Shown one piece after another: positions 45,584 through 55,051 of a stretch of DNA of 64,000 nucleotides. Location: the NCBI GenBank assembly GCA_902617895.1, contig CACMYJ010000002.1:1-64000 (forward strand), in the 5' to 3' direction. Position 1 is the stretch's first letter. Every line of letters begins with the position of its first letter. The DNA is from an uncultured Pelagibacteraceae bacterium. GTDB lineage: Bacteria > Pseudomonadota > Alphaproteobacteria > Pelagibacterales > Pelagibacteraceae. A program made the translations under genes and the position numbers. The notes under the pieces are model-generated. The model did no database searches. It was not told the origin of the DNA and saw only the letters and a list, made by a program, of their open reading frames with translations.

Positions 45584-46417
45584 ATGGCATTAAAAACATT
45601 CAAACCTTATACAAAATCTACCAGAGGTACAATTTTAGTCAGTAGGGAAGGTTTATGGAAGGGAAAACCATACAAAAATTTAACATCACCAAATAACTCC
45701 TCAAAAGGAAGAAATAATTATGGAAGAATAACATCAAGAAATCATGGTGGAGGCCATAAACACAAATATAGAAAAATAGATTTTTACAGAAAAAAGACAA
45801 ACATCAGTGCTGTAGTTGAAAGAATTGAATATGATCCAAACAGATCTTGTCACATCATGCTTGTAAAATTCGATGATGGAGAAAGATTTTATTATTTAGC
45901 TCCTAAGAATATTAAAATTGGAGATAAAGTTGAAAATGGATCAAACGTTGAAATAAAATTAGGTAACTGCTTACCCTTAAAAGAAATACCTGTCGGAATA
46001 GATATCCATAATGTGGAAATCAACCCAGGTGGAGGAGGGAAAATCGCAAGATCAGCTGGAACCTCAGTTTCTATCTCTGGAATTGATGGAAATTATTCCA
46101 TAGTTAAAATGATTTCAGGAGAAGTGAGAAAAATAAATTCTAACTCAATGGCAACCATTGGAGTTTTGTCTAACCCTGACCAGAAAAATATTAAAATAGG
46201 TAAAGCTGGAAGATCTAGATGGTTAGGCATCAGACCTCACACAAGAGGTGTTGTGAAAAATCCAGTCGATCATCCACATGGTGGTGGAGAAGGAAAATCA
46301 GCAGGTGGAAGACATCCTGTTTCACCCACAGGTCAATCTGCTAAAGGTTTGAAAACTAGAGATAATAAAAGAACAGATAAATTTATAATAAGAAGAAGAA
46401 AAAAGAAGAGAGCATAA
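45584..46417 (+). CDS. rplB: 50S ribosomal protein L2
   Basis: 277 residues. The C-terminal loop GVVKNPVDHPHGGGEGKSAGG (core NPVDHPHGGGEG) carries the conserved histidine near the peptidyl-transferase centre, and the N-terminal GRNNYGRITSRNHGGGHKHKYR motif is intact. L2 bridges the subunits and is needed for their association. Length and motifs are ordinary. It lies 3 nt before rpsS. Confidence 0.97.
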   Translation: MALKTFKPYTKSTRGTILVSREGLWKGKPYKNLTSPNNSSKGRNNYGRITSRNHGGGHKHKYRKIDFYRKKTNISAVVERIEYDPNRSCHIMLVKFDDGERFYYLAPKNIKIGDKVENGSNVEIKLGNCLPLKEIPVGIDIHNVEINPGGGGKIARSAGTSVSISGIDGNYSIVKMISGEVRKINSNSMATIGVLSNPDQKNIKIGKAGRSRWLGIRPHTRGVVKNPVDHPHGGGEGKSAGGRHPVSPTGQSAKGLKTRDNKRTDKFIIRRRKKKRA

Positions 46418-46420
46418 ATT

Positions 46421-46717
46421 ATGGCAAGATCAGTATGGAAAGGCCCGTTTGTAGAGGATAGTTTGTTAAAAAAAGTTGAAAAACTAAAGAATGAAACGAT
46501 TAAAAAACCTATTAAAACATGGTCAAGGAAATCAACAATACTTCCTGACTTTATTGGTGTTAGTTTTTTAATATATAATGGGAAAAAATTTATACCGATT
46601 ACAATATCTGAGGATATGGTTGGACATAAACTTGGAGAATTTGCGCCTACAAGGCAATTTTTTGGCCATACGCCTGCAGATAAAAAAGCTAAAGTTGAGG
46701 GTGGAGTAAAAAAATAA
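46421..46717 (+). CDS. rpsS: 30S ribosomal protein S19
   Basis: 98 residues. It opens [16 protein letters not shown] and has the conserved [14 protein letters not shown] and [15 protein letters not shown] segments. With S13 it forms part of the 30S head near the A-site finger. The stop and the rplV start share a base. It is slightly longer than the E. coli protein at the C-terminus. Confidence 0.96.
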   Translation: MARSVWKGPFVEDSLLKKVEKLKNETIKKPIKTWSRKSTILPDFIGVSFLIYNGKKFIPITISEDMVGHKLGEFAPTRQFFGHTPADKKAKVEGGVKK

Positions 46718-47112
46718 TGTCAAAATTACAAAAAAAAATAGATACAAAAATAGTCAAATCAATAAATAAAAACGTAAGATCAAGTACCAAAAAATTAAAT
46801 CCAATACTTAAATCAATAGTTGGTAAAAAAGTTGATGTTGCTTTAAGAGATTTATCATTTTCAGATAAAAGAATTTCAAAAGATATCAAGAAAACAATTT
46901 CATCTGCAGTAGCAAATGCAGAAAATAATTATCAATATGATATTGATAAACTCATTGTAAAAGAGGCTTATTGTGGAAAACAAGTTGTAATGAAAAGATT
47001 TAGAGCTAGAGCCAAAGGTAGGGCTGCAGAAATTATGAAGCCTTATTCCAATTTAACAATAATTTTAACAGAAAGAATCAAACAAACGGAGAGTCATGGG
47101 ACAAAAAGTTAA
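46717..47112 (+). CDS. rplV: 50S ribosomal protein L22
   Basis: 131 residues. The conserved C-terminal beta-hairpin that lines the exit tunnel reads [32 protein letters not shown] (core [19 protein letters not shown]). The N-terminus is longer and more Lys/Ser-rich than in E. coli (about 20 extra residues before the core). Its 3' end overlaps rpsC by 17 nt, one of the longest overlaps in the ribosomal cluster. Confidence 0.95.
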   Translation: MSKLQKKIDTKIVKSINKNVRSSTKKLNPILKSIVGKKVDVALRDLSFSDKRISKDIKKTISSAVANAENNYQYDIDKLIVKEAYCGKQVVMKRFRARAKGRAAEIMKPYSNLTIILTERIKQTESHGTKS

Positions 47113-47755
47113 TCCGGTAGGTTTGAGATTAGGTATTAACAGGGGGTGGGACTCTGTCTGGTATGCTAAGAAAAAAGATTTCGGTAATAATTTAATAGAG
47201 GATTATAAAATAAGAGACTACATAAAAAAAAATGTCACAAATTCAGGAGTATCGAAAGTAATGATAGAGAGAACTACCAAAAAATGCTTTGTAACAATCT
47301 ACACTTCTAGACCTGGTTTTGTAATAGGTAAAAAAGGGACTGATATCGAAAAAATTAAAGGCAGTTTATCAAGGTTAACAACAAATGAAGTTGTGCTAAA
47401 CATAAAAGAAGTAAAAAAACCTGAGACAAACAGCTACCTTGTTGCAGAAAATATAGCTCAACAATTAGTCAAAAGAGTTTCATATAGAAGAGCAATGAAA
47501 AGAGCGATGCAATCAGCTTTAAGATTAGGTGCTAAAGGCATAAAAGTCTCAATTAGTGGAAGATTAGGTGGTAATGAAATTGCAAGAACTGAGTGGTTAA
47601 GAGAAGGTAGCATACCATCACATACATTGAGAGCCGATATAGATTATTCTGAAGCGGAGGCATTAACTACTTATGGGATAATAGGCATTAAAATATGGAT
47701 ATATAAAGGTGAAATTTTTACTAAAGAATTTAGCCAAGAAAGGAATAAGGCATAA
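47096..47755 (+). CDS. rpsC: 30S ribosomal protein S3
   Basis: 219 residues. It opens [19 protein letters not shown]. The KH domain contains [17 protein letters not shown] at about residues 63-79, and the C-terminal domain has [24 protein letters not shown]3 forms the mRNA entry gate and helicase with S4 and S5. Its start lies inside the end of rplV, indicating coupled translation. Confidence 0.97.
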   Translation: MGQKVNPVGLRLGINRGWDSVWYAKKKDFGNNLIEDYKIRDYIKKNVTNSGVSKVMIERTTKKCFVTIYTSRPGFVIGKKGTDIEKIKGSLSRLTTNEVVLNIKEVKKPETNSYLVAENIAQQLVKRVSYRRAMKRAMQSALRLGAKGIKVSISGRLGGNEIARTEWLREGSIPSHTLRADIDYSEAEALTTYGIIGIKIWIYKGEIFTKEFSQERNKA

Positions 47756-47757
47756 AA

Positions 47758-48165
47758 ATGCTACAACCAACAAGAACTAAATTTAGAAAAGCACATAAAG
47801 GTAGAATACATGGCAATGCATCCAGATGTAATTCAATGAACTATGGTTCTTTTGGTTTGAAGGCAATACAGCCAGAAAGGGTTATCTCAAGACAGATAGA
47901 AGCAGCAAGAGTAGCTTTAACAAGACATATGAAAAGGCAAGGAAGAGTATGGACAAGAATGTTCCCTAATATACCGGTTTCCAAAAAACCTACTGAAGTG
48001 AGAATGGGAAAAGGAAAAGGTTCACCTGAGTTTTGGGCATGTAGAGTCAAACCAGGCAGGATATTATTCGAGGTTGATGGTGTATCTGAACAAATTGCAA
48101 AAGAAGCTCTATACAAAGCATCTGCCAAACTTCCAATTAAATGTAAATTTATAAAGAGAATATAA
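47758..48165 (+). CDS. rplP: 50S ribosomal protein L16
   Basis: 135 residues. The conserved blocks are [13 protein letters not shown], the [30 protein letters not shown] segment (core [19 protein letters not shown]) and [20 protein letters not shown] at about residues 80-99, where the Arg normally hydroxylated in some bacteria lies. L16 positions the A-site tRNA. It lies 2 nt after rpsC and 1 nt before rpmC. Confidence 0.97.
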   Translation: MLQPTRTKFRKAHKGRIHGNASRCNSMNYGSFGLKAIQPERVISRQIEAARVALTRHMKRQGRVWTRMFPNIPVSKKPTEVRMGKGKGSPEFWACRVKPGRILFEVDGVSEQIAKEALYKASAKLPIKCKFIKRI

Positions 48166-48166
48166 T

Positions 48167-48355
48167 ATGAAAAAAAAAGAGTTAAAAAAATTAACTGATA
48201 AACAAAAAATAGATAATTTACTAAAATTAAAAAAAGATCTTTTTAATTTTAGGTTTCAAAAAGTAAATGGACAAGTAAAAAGTCCATCAAAAATTTCTGA
48301 AACAAAGAAAAATATTGCTCGATTAAAAACGATGATAGGGGTTAAAAATGCCTAA
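48167..48355 (+). CDS. rpmC: 50S ribosomal protein L29
   Basis: 62 residues, helical hairpin. The family segment [23 protein letters not shown] followed by [11 protein letters not shown] is clear (core [11 protein letters not shown]). L29 is near the tunnel exit beside L23. The end overlaps rpsQ by 8 nt. It is very Lys-rich, in line with its neighbours. Confidence 0.93.
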   Translation: MKKKELKKLTDKQKIDNLLKLKKDLFNFRFQKVNGQVKSPSKISETKKNIARLKTMIGVKNA

Positions 48356-48584
48356 AAAAATATTAAGTGGATTTGTTGTTAGTGATAAACCAAATAAAAC
48401 AATAACTGTATTAGTTGAAAGAAAATATCAACATCCTGTTTTGAAAAAAGTTATGAAAGCAAGAAAAAAATATAATGCTCATGATGAAGAAAATAAATTC
48501 AAGATAGGAGATAAGGTATCAATTAGGGAAAGTAGACCTTATTCTAAAAATAAAAAATTTGAAGTAATAGGAATTAGTAAATGA
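48348..48584 (+). CDS. rpsQ: 30S ribosomal protein S17
   Basis: 78 residues, OB-fold. The pattern [20 protein letters not shown], the Y.HPV region and [21 protein letters not shown] match S17 (key parts [15 protein letters not shown] and IRESRPYSK). S17 is a primary 16S rRNA-binding protein. It overlaps rpmC by 8 nt and rplN by 4 nt. Confidence 0.95.
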   Translation: MPKKILSGFVVSDKPNKTITVLVERKYQHPVLKKVMKARKKYNAHDEENKFKIGDKVSIRESRPYSKNKKFEVIGISK

Positions 48585-48949
48585 TACAAGTTCAAACTGA
48601 ATTGATGGTAGCAGACAATACTGGTGCAAAAAAAATTGAATGCATAAAAGTATTAGGTGGATCAAAAAGGAGATATGCTAGTATTGGAGATATAATAGTA
48701 GTTGCAGTTAAGGAAGCTATTCCAAAAGGTAAAGTTAAAAAGGGTTCTGTACATAAAGCAGTTGTAGTTAGAGTGAAAAAAGGAATACATAGAAATGATG
48801 GTTCAAAAGTAAGATTTGATAACAATGCAGCTGTATTAACTGATGATAAAGGTGAACCAATTGGAACAAGAATTTTCGGACCTGTAACAAGAGAGTTAAG
48901 AAATAGAGGGCAGATGAAAATTATATCTTTAGCGCCAGAGGTACTATGA
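48581..48949 (+). CDS. rplN: 50S ribosomal protein L14
   Basis: 122 residues with the conserved opening [19 protein letters not shown] and [22 protein letters not shown] (core [12 protein letters not shown]), ending [20 protein letters not shown]14 makes an intersubunit bridge with 16S rRNA. It overlaps both neighbours by 4 nt (ATGA-type junctions). Confidence 0.97.
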   Translation: MIQVQTELMVADNTGAKKIECIKVLGGSKRRYASIGDIIVVAVKEAIPKGKVKKGSVHKAVVVRVKKGIHRNDGSKVRFDNNAAVLTDDKGEPIGTRIFGPVTRELRNRGQMKIISLAPEVL

Positions 48950-49188
48950 TGATTAAAAAGGGATTAAAAGTGAGAATTTTAACAGGGAAAGACAAAAAAA
49001 AAGAAGGCGAAATAATAGAAATTGACAGAAAAAATCATAGAGCAAAAGTAAAAGGGATAAATATTATAAAAAAACATGTTAAAACAACAAAGGAAAAAAA
49101 GGGTGGAATAGTTTCAAAAGAAAACTTTATACATCTTTCAAATTTAAAAAATTTAGAAACAAAAAAACAAAAGGAAGTTAAAAAATAA
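48946..49188 (+). CDS. rplX: 50S ribosomal protein L24
   Basis: 80 residues, shorter than the E. coli protein (104), though the KOW motif at the N-terminus is clear: [26 protein letters not shown] codons at 48946 and 48949 are both possible starts. The usual C-terminal tail is reduced to a Lys-rich end. L24 begins 50S assembly at the 5' domain of 23S rRNA. It shares a base with rplE. Confidence 0.93.
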   Translation: MMIKKGLKVRILTGKDKKKEGEIIEIDRKNHRAKVKGINIIKKHVKTTKEKKGGIVSKENFIHLSNLKNLETKKQKEVKK

Positions 49189-49742
49189 TGCAACCAAGGC
49201 TTAAAAACATAATTATAAATGAAATTGATCCAGATTTAAAAAAAATGTTTGGATATAAAAATTTATACATGGGACCAAGAATACAAAAAATAGTTCTAAA
49301 TATGGGCTTAGGATTAGATGGAAACGATGCAAAAATTGTAAGTTCATGCCAAGATGATCTTGCAAGTATAACAGGTCAAAAACCAGTTATTACAAAATTT
49401 AGAAAATCAATAGCAAACTTTAAAACAAGAAAAAATACTAATTCAGGTTTGAAAGTAACATTAAGAAAGAATAAAATGTATGAGTTTTTGGATAGACTTA
49501 TAAATATAGCGTTGCCACGAATTAAAGATTTTAGGGGTCTGAATTTAAATGGATTTGATAAATTTGGAAATTATACATTTGGAATTAAAGAACAAATTGT
49601 ATTTCCAGAAGTCAACTTTGATAAAGTTGACAAAATAAGAGGTCTAGACATTACAATTGTTATTAAAACTAGTAGCAAAAAACATAGCTTTGAACTTTTA
49701 AAAAAACTAAATTTTCCTTTCAAAGAAAACAGGAGTAACTAA
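49188..49742 (+). CDS. rplE: 50S ribosomal protein L5
   Basis: 184 residues. The conserved segments are [40 protein letters not shown] (core [17 protein letters not shown]) and the [10 protein letters not shown] region. L5 binds 5S rRNA and contacts P-site tRNA. Its stop and the rpsN start share a base. Confidence 0.97.
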   Translation: MQPRLKNIIINEIDPDLKKMFGYKNLYMGPRIQKIVLNMGLGLDGNDAKIVSSCQDDLASITGQKPVITKFRKSIANFKTRKNTNSGLKVTLRKNKMYEFLDRLINIALPRIKDFRGLNLNGFDKFGNYTFGIKEQIVFPEVNFDKVDKIRGLDITIVIKTSSKKHSFELLKKLNFPFKENRSN

Positions 49743-50047
49743 TGGCAAAAATAAGCGCAATAAATAAAAATAATAAAAGAATTAAACTATCAGACAAACT
49801 TTATAAAAAAAGGCTGAGTTTAAAAAAAATAATCATGGATAAAAAATTGACATTAGAGGAAAGATTTAAAGCTCAACAAAAACTATCAAAATTACCTCGA
49901 AATTCTGCGAAAGTAAGAGTAAGAAACAGATGTCAAATAACCGGTAGACCACATGGAGTTTATCGAAAACTAAAAATATCAAGAATTGCTTTAAGACAGT
50001 TAGGACTTGAGGGCAAGATTCCTGGTATGGTTAAATCAAGTTGGTAG
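49742..50047 (+). CDS. rpsN: 30S ribosomal protein S14 (zinc-free form)
   Basis: 101 residues, the long form. Only one cysteine ([15 protein letters not shown]) occurs where the zinc form would have two CxxC pairs, so this is the zinc-independent type. The C-terminus [18 protein letters not shown] is standard. It lies 10 nt before the rpsH start and is preceded by ordinary overlaps. Confidence 0.96.
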   Translation: MAKISAINKNNKRIKLSDKLYKKRLSLKKIIMDKKLTLEERFKAQQKLSKLPRNSAKVRVRNRCQITGRPHGVYRKLKISRIALRQLGLEGKIPGMVKSSW

Positions 50048-50057
50048 AAAGGATATT

Positions 50058-50456
50058 ATGAGTTTAAGTGATCCAATAGGAGATATGTTAGCAAGATTAA
50101 AGAATTCACAAAAAAGGAACCATAAAAAAGTCGAACTTCCATCATCGAAGTTTAAAATGAAAATTGCTGAAATTTTAAAATCAGAGGGATATATTATAGA
50201 CTATGAAGTAAAATCTGAGCAGAATAATAAATCAAATTTAAAGATAAGTTTGAAATATAGTTCAGGCAATCCGGTTATTAGTTCAATAGAAAGAGTATCA
50301 AAACCAGGTAGAAGAATTTTTTCCAGCGCAGAAAGTCTTCCAAAAGTAAACAATGGTTTAGGTATAGCTATCATATCAACGCCAAAAGGAGTTATGACTG
50401 ATATTGATGCTAGAAAACAAAGAGTAGGTGGAGAAATAATTTGTAAGGTGTTTTAA
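50058..50456 (+). CDS. rpsH: 30S ribosomal protein S8
   Basis: 132 residues from the ATG at 50058, which has AAAGGATATT upstream; a longer frame reaching back to 50007 runs through rpsN and is not used. It opens SLSDPIGDMLARLKNSQKR and ends KQRVGGEIICKVF, and contains GLGIAIISTPKGVMTDIDAR near the C-terminus (core GLGIAIISTPKGVM). In E. coli S8 represses the spc operon; no site for that was identified here. Confidence 0.96.
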   Translation: MSLSDPIGDMLARLKNSQKRNHKKVELPSSKFKMKIAEILKSEGYIIDYEVKSEQNNKSNLKISLKYSSGNPVISSIERVSKPGRRIFSSAESLPKVNNGLGIAIISTPKGVMTDIDARKQRVGGEIICKVF

Positions 50457-50995
50457 TGTCTAAAATTGGTAAAATAAATATTTCAATCCCAGAAAAAGTA
50501 AAAGTTATTTTAAGTGACAATATGATCAATATTGAGGGACCTTTAGGTAAAAAATCTTTAAGTATAGATTTGGATATTTTTGATCTAAATATAAATGAGG
50601 GTAAAGAGGTTATGATTAAACCAAAGAAAAATAATCAAGATACTAAAAGATTATGGGGCATGAATAGAAGTTTAATTAATAACGCTATAATTGGAGCAAG
50701 CAAAGGTTATGAAAAAAAACTAGAATTAACAGGTGTTGGTTATAGAGCTGCTTTAAAAGGAAACATATTAAATCTTCAATTAGGATTTAGCCACGATATT
50801 AACTTTAGTATACCAGATGGAGTAAAAATTCAGGTAGAAAAACAGAATTTTTTGAAAATAACAGGAACAGACAAGCAGCAAGTTGGAATGGTAGCTGCTA
50901 AAATAAAAAGTTTAAGGCCACCAGAACCTTACAAAGGGAAAGGTATAAAGGAACAAGGTCAATATATATTAAGAAAAGAGGGTAAAAAGAAATAA
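50456..50995 (+). CDS. rplF: 50S ribosomal protein L6
   Basis: 179 residues, two tandem alpha/beta domains. It opens [18 protein letters not shown], and the C-terminal motif [27 protein letters not shown] (core [11 protein letters not shown]) is diagnostic. L6 lies next to the GTPase-associated centre. It is joined to both neighbours by one-base overlaps. Confidence 0.97.
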   Translation: MSKIGKINISIPEKVKVILSDNMINIEGPLGKKSLSIDLDIFDLNINEGKEVMIKPKKNNQDTKRLWGMNRSLINNAIIGASKGYEKKLELTGVGYRAALKGNILNLQLGFSHDINFSIPDGVKIQVEKQNFLKITGTDKQQVGMVAAKIKSLRPPEPYKGKGIKEQGQYILRKEGKKK

Positions 50996-51348
50996 TGAAA
51001 CTATCAAAAATCCAAAGAAAAAAATACAGAGTTAGAAATAAAATTAAAAAGTTCTCTTCTAGGGAGCGATATAGATTAAGTGTAAATAGATCAACAAAAA
51101 ATATAAGTGTTCAAATAATTGATGATGAGAAAAAAGTAACATTAGTATCTGCATCTTCAAATACAAAAGAAATAAAATCACAAAAAAAGGATAAAAAAGA
51201 ACTATCTAAAATTGTAGCTGAGCAATTAGCTCAAAAAGCAAAAAATATAAAAATTACAAAAGTTTATTTCGATAGAGGGATTTACAAATATCATGGCAGA
51301 GTGAAGTTGCTAGCTGATGAACTTAGAAAAAATGGAATGGAATTTTAA
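50995..51348 (+). CDS. rplR: 50S ribosomal protein L18
   Basis: 117 residues. The basic N-terminus is followed by [20 protein letters not shown] and, at the C-terminus, [27 protein letters not shown] (core [20 protein letters not shown]), typical of L18. It binds 5S rRNA together with L5. It lies 3 nt before rpsE. Confidence 0.96.
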   Translation: MKLSKIQRKKYRVRNKIKKFSSRERYRLSVNRSTKNISVQIIDDEKKVTLVSASSNTKEIKSQKKDKKELSKIVAEQLAQKAKNIKITKVYFDRGIYKYHGRVKLLADELRKNGMEF

Positions 51349-51351
51349 ATT

Positions 51352-51852
51352 ATGGAAAAAAATATTGAATTTGTTGAAAAATTAGTTCACATAAATAGAA
51401 TTACCAAAGTTGTAAAAGGAGGAAGAAGATTTGGGTTTTCAGCTTTAGTAGTAGTTGGAAATCAAAATGGTAAAATTGGTGTGGCACATGCAAAAGCTAA
51501 GCAAGTGCCAGATGCAATTAAAAAAGCTAATGAGCTTGCAAGAAGAAATCTTGTTCAAATTCCTTTAAGAGAAGGCAGAACTATACATCATGACATATTT
51601 GGAAAAGATGGTGCTGGTAAAATAAAATTAAGAGCTGCACCAAAAGGAACTGGAATAATTGCTGGTGGAGCAGTCAGGGCAGTATGTGAAGTTTTGGGAA
51701 TAAAAGATATTGTTGCAAAATCTCTTGGTACGGCAAATCCCCATAATGTAATAAGGGCTTGCATGAAAGCACTCTCTAATCAAAATTCGCCAAAAAATAT
51801 TTCATTGATAAGAAATAAAAAAATTTCAGAAATTATAGAAAAAAGAGGATAA
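51352..51852 (+). CDS. rpsE: 30S ribosomal protein S5
   Basis: 166 residues. The double-stranded-RNA-binding-like N-domain has [25 protein letters not shown] (core [18 protein letters not shown]). The C-domain has [28 protein letters not shown] (core [16 protein letters not shown]). S5 acts in decoding fidelity and mRNA entry. In many genomes rpmD (L30) follows; here rplO follows directly with a shared base, so L30 is missing from this position. Confidence 0.97.
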   Translation: MEKNIEFVEKLVHINRITKVVKGGRRFGFSALVVVGNQNGKIGVAHAKAKQVPDAIKKANELARRNLVQIPLREGRTIHHDIFGKDGAGKIKLRAAPKGTGIIAGGAVRAVCEVLGIKDIVAKSLGTANPHNVIRACMKALSNQNSPKNISLIRNKKISEIIEKRG

Positions 51853-52310
51853 TGAATATTTTAAACACTACTGCTAAGATTATAGTCTCTAAAAAAAGGG
51901 TTGGAAGAGGTATTGGATCTGGTAAAGGAAAAACTTCAGGAAGAGGAATTAAAGGGCAAAAATCAAGATCTGGTGTTGCAATAAAAAGCTTTGAAGGCGG
52001 TCAAATGCCACTTTATAGAAGATTACCAAAAAGAGGTTTCAACTCAATAAATAAAAGTAAAATCGCAAAAATTAATTTAGACCAACTCCAAACCTTTGTT
52101 GATAAAAAAAGAATTAATCCAGATAGTTTTATTAATCTAGAAACTTTAAAACAGTGTAAAATTATTAACAAAACATATTCGAAATTTAAAATTCTTGCCA
52201 ATGGAAACCTAAATACAAAAATTGAAATAGAAGCTGATTTTTCATCAATTACTGCTAAAGAAAAAATTGAAAAGCTTGGTGGTGTGTTAAAAATAAAAAA
52301 TCAGAAATAA
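51852..52310 (+). CDS. rplO: 50S ribosomal protein L15
   Basis: 152 residues. The N-terminal glycine-rich extension GRGIGSGKGKTSGRGIKGQKSRSG and FEGGQMPLYRRLPKRGF are characteristic (core FEGGQMPLYRRLPKRGF). L15 is a late 50S assembly protein. It lies 3 nt before secY. Confidence 0.96.
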   Translation: MNILNTTAKIIVSKKRVGRGIGSGKGKTSGRGIKGQKSRSGVAIKSFEGGQMPLYRRLPKRGFNSINKSKIAKINLDQLQTFVDKKRINPDSFINLETLKQCKIINKTYSKFKILANGNLNTKIEIEADFSSITAKEKIEKLGGVLKIKNQK

Positions 52311-52313
52311 AGA

Positions 52314-53594
52314 ATGAGCGAGTCATCACAAACTAATGATTTAAGAAATCGTATCTTATTTACAATTTTTATTCTTGCAATTTATAGACTTGGAACTTTT
52401 GTTCCGTTGCCTGGCATTGACCCAGAACAACTACAAGTAATGATGGACAGTAATCAAAAGGGATTACTTGGAATGTTTAATGTTTTTGCTGGTGGTGCAG
52501 TAAGTAGAATGGCTATATTCGCACTTGGAATAATGCCTTACATCTCATCAGCCATAATAGTTCAACTACTCAGTGGTGTGACAGACTATTTCAAGAATCT
52601 AAAAGCCCAAGGTGAAATTGGTAGGCAAAAATTATCTCAAATAACAAGATACGGGACGGTTATATTAGCCACAGTTCAGGGTTATGGTTTAGCCGTTGGA
52701 TTAGAGTCTTCAGCTGATTTAGTCATTAATCCAGGTATATTTTTCAAAATTTCAACCGTCACTACAATAGTTGCAGGAACAATATTTCTAATGTGGTTAG
52801 GAGAACAAATCACACAAAGAGGAATCGGCAATGGTATTTCTCTAATAATATTTTCTGGGATAGTTGCGGAAATTCCAAGAGCTTTGGTCACTACCTTTGA
52901 GCTAGGTAGAACAGGTGCTATTTCTACTTTAATGATAATATTTATTTTTGTCTTATTAGTTCTAACAATTTTATTTATAGTATTTATGGAGAGAGCTTTA
53001 AGGAAAATACTAATTAACTATCCAAAAAGACAAATGGGAAATAAAATGTATGGTGGTGAGTCATCGCATTTACCTCTTAAAATAAATTCAGCAGGTGTGA
53101 TACCTGCTATTTTTGCTTCTGCATTATTATTGTTACCTGTAACATTTTCAAATTTTAATGTTTCACAAAATGAAACCTTTTTAGATATATCTTCTTATTT
53201 TTCTCAGGGCCAACCACTATATATGATTTTATATGCATCAGGTATTATCTTTTTTACATTTTTCTATACTTCAATAACTTTTAATCCAAATGAAACTGCA
53301 GAAAATTTGAGAAAATATGGAGGTTTCATACCAGGTATTAGACCTGGTGAGAGTACAGCTTTGTATATAGATACAATTTTGACAAGATTGACAACTATCG
53401 GTGCATTATACTTAACCCTTGTTTGTTTAATGCCAGAATTTTTAATTGCCAATTATCCGATACCTTTTTATTTGGGAGGTGCATCAGTTTTGATTGTAGT
53501 AGTTGTTGCTATCGATACAGTCACTCAAGTTCAAACAAGATTAATGAGCTCCCAATATGAACAACTAATAAAGAAAACTAAATTTGGAAGATAG
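52314..53594 (+). CDS. secY: Preprotein translocase subunit SecY
   Basis: 426 residues with about ten transmembrane helices. Signature segments are RLGTFVPLPGIDPEQL (about residues 24-39), FNVFAGGAVSRMAIFALGIMPYISS (core GGAVSRMAIFALGIMPYISS), GERALRKI-like ERALRKILINYPKRQ, and FIPGIRPGE near residue 338. It forms the protein-conducting channel with SecE (29501). The gene is in its usual place at the end of the spc cluster; the rpmJ gene often found just after is absent. Confidence 0.97.
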   Translation: MSESSQTNDLRNRILFTIFILAIYRLGTFVPLPGIDPEQLQVMMDSNQKGLLGMFNVFAGGAVSRMAIFALGIMPYISSAIIVQLLSGVTDYFKNLKAQGEIGRQKLSQITRYGTVILATVQGYGLAVGLESSADLVINPGIFFKISTVTTIVAGTIFLMWLGEQITQRGIGNGISLIIFSGIVAEIPRALVTTFELGRTGAISTLMIIFIFVLLVLTILFIVFMERALRKILINYPKRQMGNKMYGGESSHLPLKINSAGVIPAIFASALLLLPVTFSNFNVSQNETFLDISSYFSQGQPLYMILYASGIIFFTFFYTSITFNPNETAENLRKYGGFIPGIRPGESTALYIDTILTRLTTIGALYLTLVCLMPEFLIANYPIPFYLGGASVLIVVVVAIDTVTQVQTRLMSSQYEQLIKKTKFGR

Positions 53595-53599
53595 TCTGA

Positions 53600-54163
53600 G
53601 TGAATGTTATAATATTTGGACCACCAGGAGCAGGCAAAGGTACTCAGGCTCATAACATTGTTAAAAAATTTAATCTTTATCAGATATCAACTGGAGATCT
53701 TTTAAGAAATGAAGTTAAAAATCAAACAACTATTGGTAAAGATATTGAAAATATAATTTCAAAAGGTGATTTTGCTACTGACGAAATAGTAAACGAACTC
53801 ATAAAAAATGAGATTTTTAACCCAAAAAATAAGAATAAATTAATATTTGATGGATATCCTAGATCATTAAGTCAGGCAAAAAACTTAGATTCCTTATTAA
53901 ACAAATCAAATCAAAAAATTGACTTTATATTTTTTTTGAATGTTAAAAAAAATACAATAATAAACAGAATTGAAAAAAGGAAGCTACTAGAGAAAAGAAC
54001 TGATGATAATTTAACCACTATTCTTAAGAGGTATGACACTTATATGGAAACAACAAAACCAGTATTAGACTTCTATTCAAAAAAAGCAAATTTTTATGAG
54101 ATTGATGGTGATGCTAAAATTGATGAAATATCGAGAAAAATTGAGCAAATACTATCCGTTTAA
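53600..54163 (+). CDS. adk: Adenylate kinase (short form)
   Basis: 187 residues starting with GTG at 53600, 5 nt after secY. The P-loop GPPGAGKGTQ lies at about residues 7-16, followed by YQISTGDLLRNE, FDGYPRSLSQA and KRTDDNLTTILKRY. It lacks the long LID insertion of the 214-residue E. coli enzyme, so it is the short-LID type. It converts ATP and AMP to two ADP. It is followed by a 58-bp gap holding a promoter. Confidence 0.95.
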   Translation: MNVIIFGPPGAGKGTQAHNIVKKFNLYQISTGDLLRNEVKNQTTIGKDIENIISKGDFATDEIVNELIKNEIFNPKNKNKLIFDGYPRSLSQAKNLDSLLNKSNQKIDFIFFLNVKKNTIINRIEKRKLLEKRTDDNLTTILKRYDTYMETTKPVLDFYSKKANFYEIDGDAKIDEISRKIEQILSV

Positions 54164-54167
54164 GACA

Positions 54168-54195
54168 TTGACTTTAAAACAACTTCTTATATAAA
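54168..54195 (+). promoter_or_regulatory. Promoter of the rpsM-rpsK-rpoA-rplQ unit
   Basis: TTGACT (54168-54173) and TATAAA (54190-54195) are spaced 16 bp and lie 27 bp before rpsM. This is the first clear intergenic promoter after 40613, so it probably starts the alpha operon. Confidence 0.6.
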
Positions 54196-54221
54196 AGGCT
54201 AAATTTTTTTATCTCAATATT

Positions 54222-54605
54222 ATGGCTCGTATAGCAGGTGTAAATATTCCACAAAATAAATTAGTTAGAATTGGTCTTACGTATATTTACGGTATTGGTG
54301 AAAAAAATTCTAAAGAAATTTGTAAATCTCTTGAAATACCAAATACCAAAAGAGTCAATGAATTAACAGACGATGAAATTTTAAAAATAAGAGAATTTAT
54401 TGATCAAAAATTTTCTGTGGAGGGAGATCTTAGAAGAGAAACTTCATTAAACATAAAAAGATTGATAGATTTAGCATCTTATCGTGGATCAAGGCATAGA
54501 AAAAAGTTACCAGTGCGGGGACAAAGAACAAGATGTAATGCAAGAACAAGAAAAGGTAAAGCAATTGCAATAGCTGGAAAAAAATTAACACCTCTTAAAA
54601 AATAA
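54222..54605 (+). CDS. rpsM: 30S ribosomal protein S13
   Basis: 127 residues. It opens [25 protein letters not shown] and has the C-terminal [28 protein letters not shown] (core [23 protein letters not shown]), the tail that touches A- and P-site tRNAs. It is first in the alpha operon and lies 2 nt before rpsK. Confidence 0.97.
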   Translation: MARIAGVNIPQNKLVRIGLTYIYGIGEKNSKEICKSLEIPNTKRVNELTDDEILKIREFIDQKFSVEGDLRRETSLNIKRLIDLASYRGSRHRKKLPVRGQRTRCNARTRKGKAIAIAGKKLTPLKK

Positions 54606-54607
54606 TT

Positions 54608-55051
54608 ATGAGCAAAGATAATTTAGAAAATAAAGATCAAGCTAAAGAGAGCTTAACTAAATCAAAAAAAAGCTCCTATTCTAAAAAAAAAAAGAATAAG
54701 AAAAATATATTAAATGGCATAGCTTACGTCCAATCAACATTTAATAATACCATTGTAACTATTGCTGATACAAATGGAAATGTAATCTCTTGGGCCTCAG
54801 CAGGTCAAAAAGGTTTTAAAGGATCAAGAAAATCAACACCTTATGCAGCTCAGGTTGCAGCAGACGCAGCTGGAGCAAAAGCATTAGAAGTTGGAATGAA
54901 AATTCTATCTGTTGAAGTAAAAGGACCTGGCTCTGGAAGAGAAACAGCCTTAAGAGCTTTGCAAGCTAGAGGATTTAAAATAATTTCAATTAAAGATACA
55001 ACGCCAATGCCACATAACGGATCAAGACCACCAAAAAAAAGGAGAGTATAA
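54608..55051 (+). CDS. rpsK: 30S ribosomal protein S11 with Lys-rich N-terminal extension
   Basis: 147 residues against about 129 in E. coli. The first roughly 35 residues are an acidic-then-Lys/Ser-rich extension ([13 protein letters not shown]) before the core beginning [21 protein letters not shown]. The core has [14 protein letters not shown] and ends [17 protein letters not shown]11 shapes the 30S platform near the anti-Shine-Dalgarno helix. rpoA follows with no gap. Confidence 0.96.
   Translation: MSKDNLENKDQAKESLTKSKKSSYSKKKKNKKNILNGIAYVQSTFNNTIVTIADTNGNVISWASAGQKGFKGSRKSTPYAAQVAADAAGAKALEVGMKILSVEVKGPGSGRETALRALQARGFKIISIKDTTPMPHNGSRPPKKRRV

Noticed and set aside
50007-50057. N-terminally extended S8
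   Set aside because: The extension is the rpsN 3' end in another frame; the start at 50058 matches the conserved S8 N-terminus and has a ribosome-binding site.
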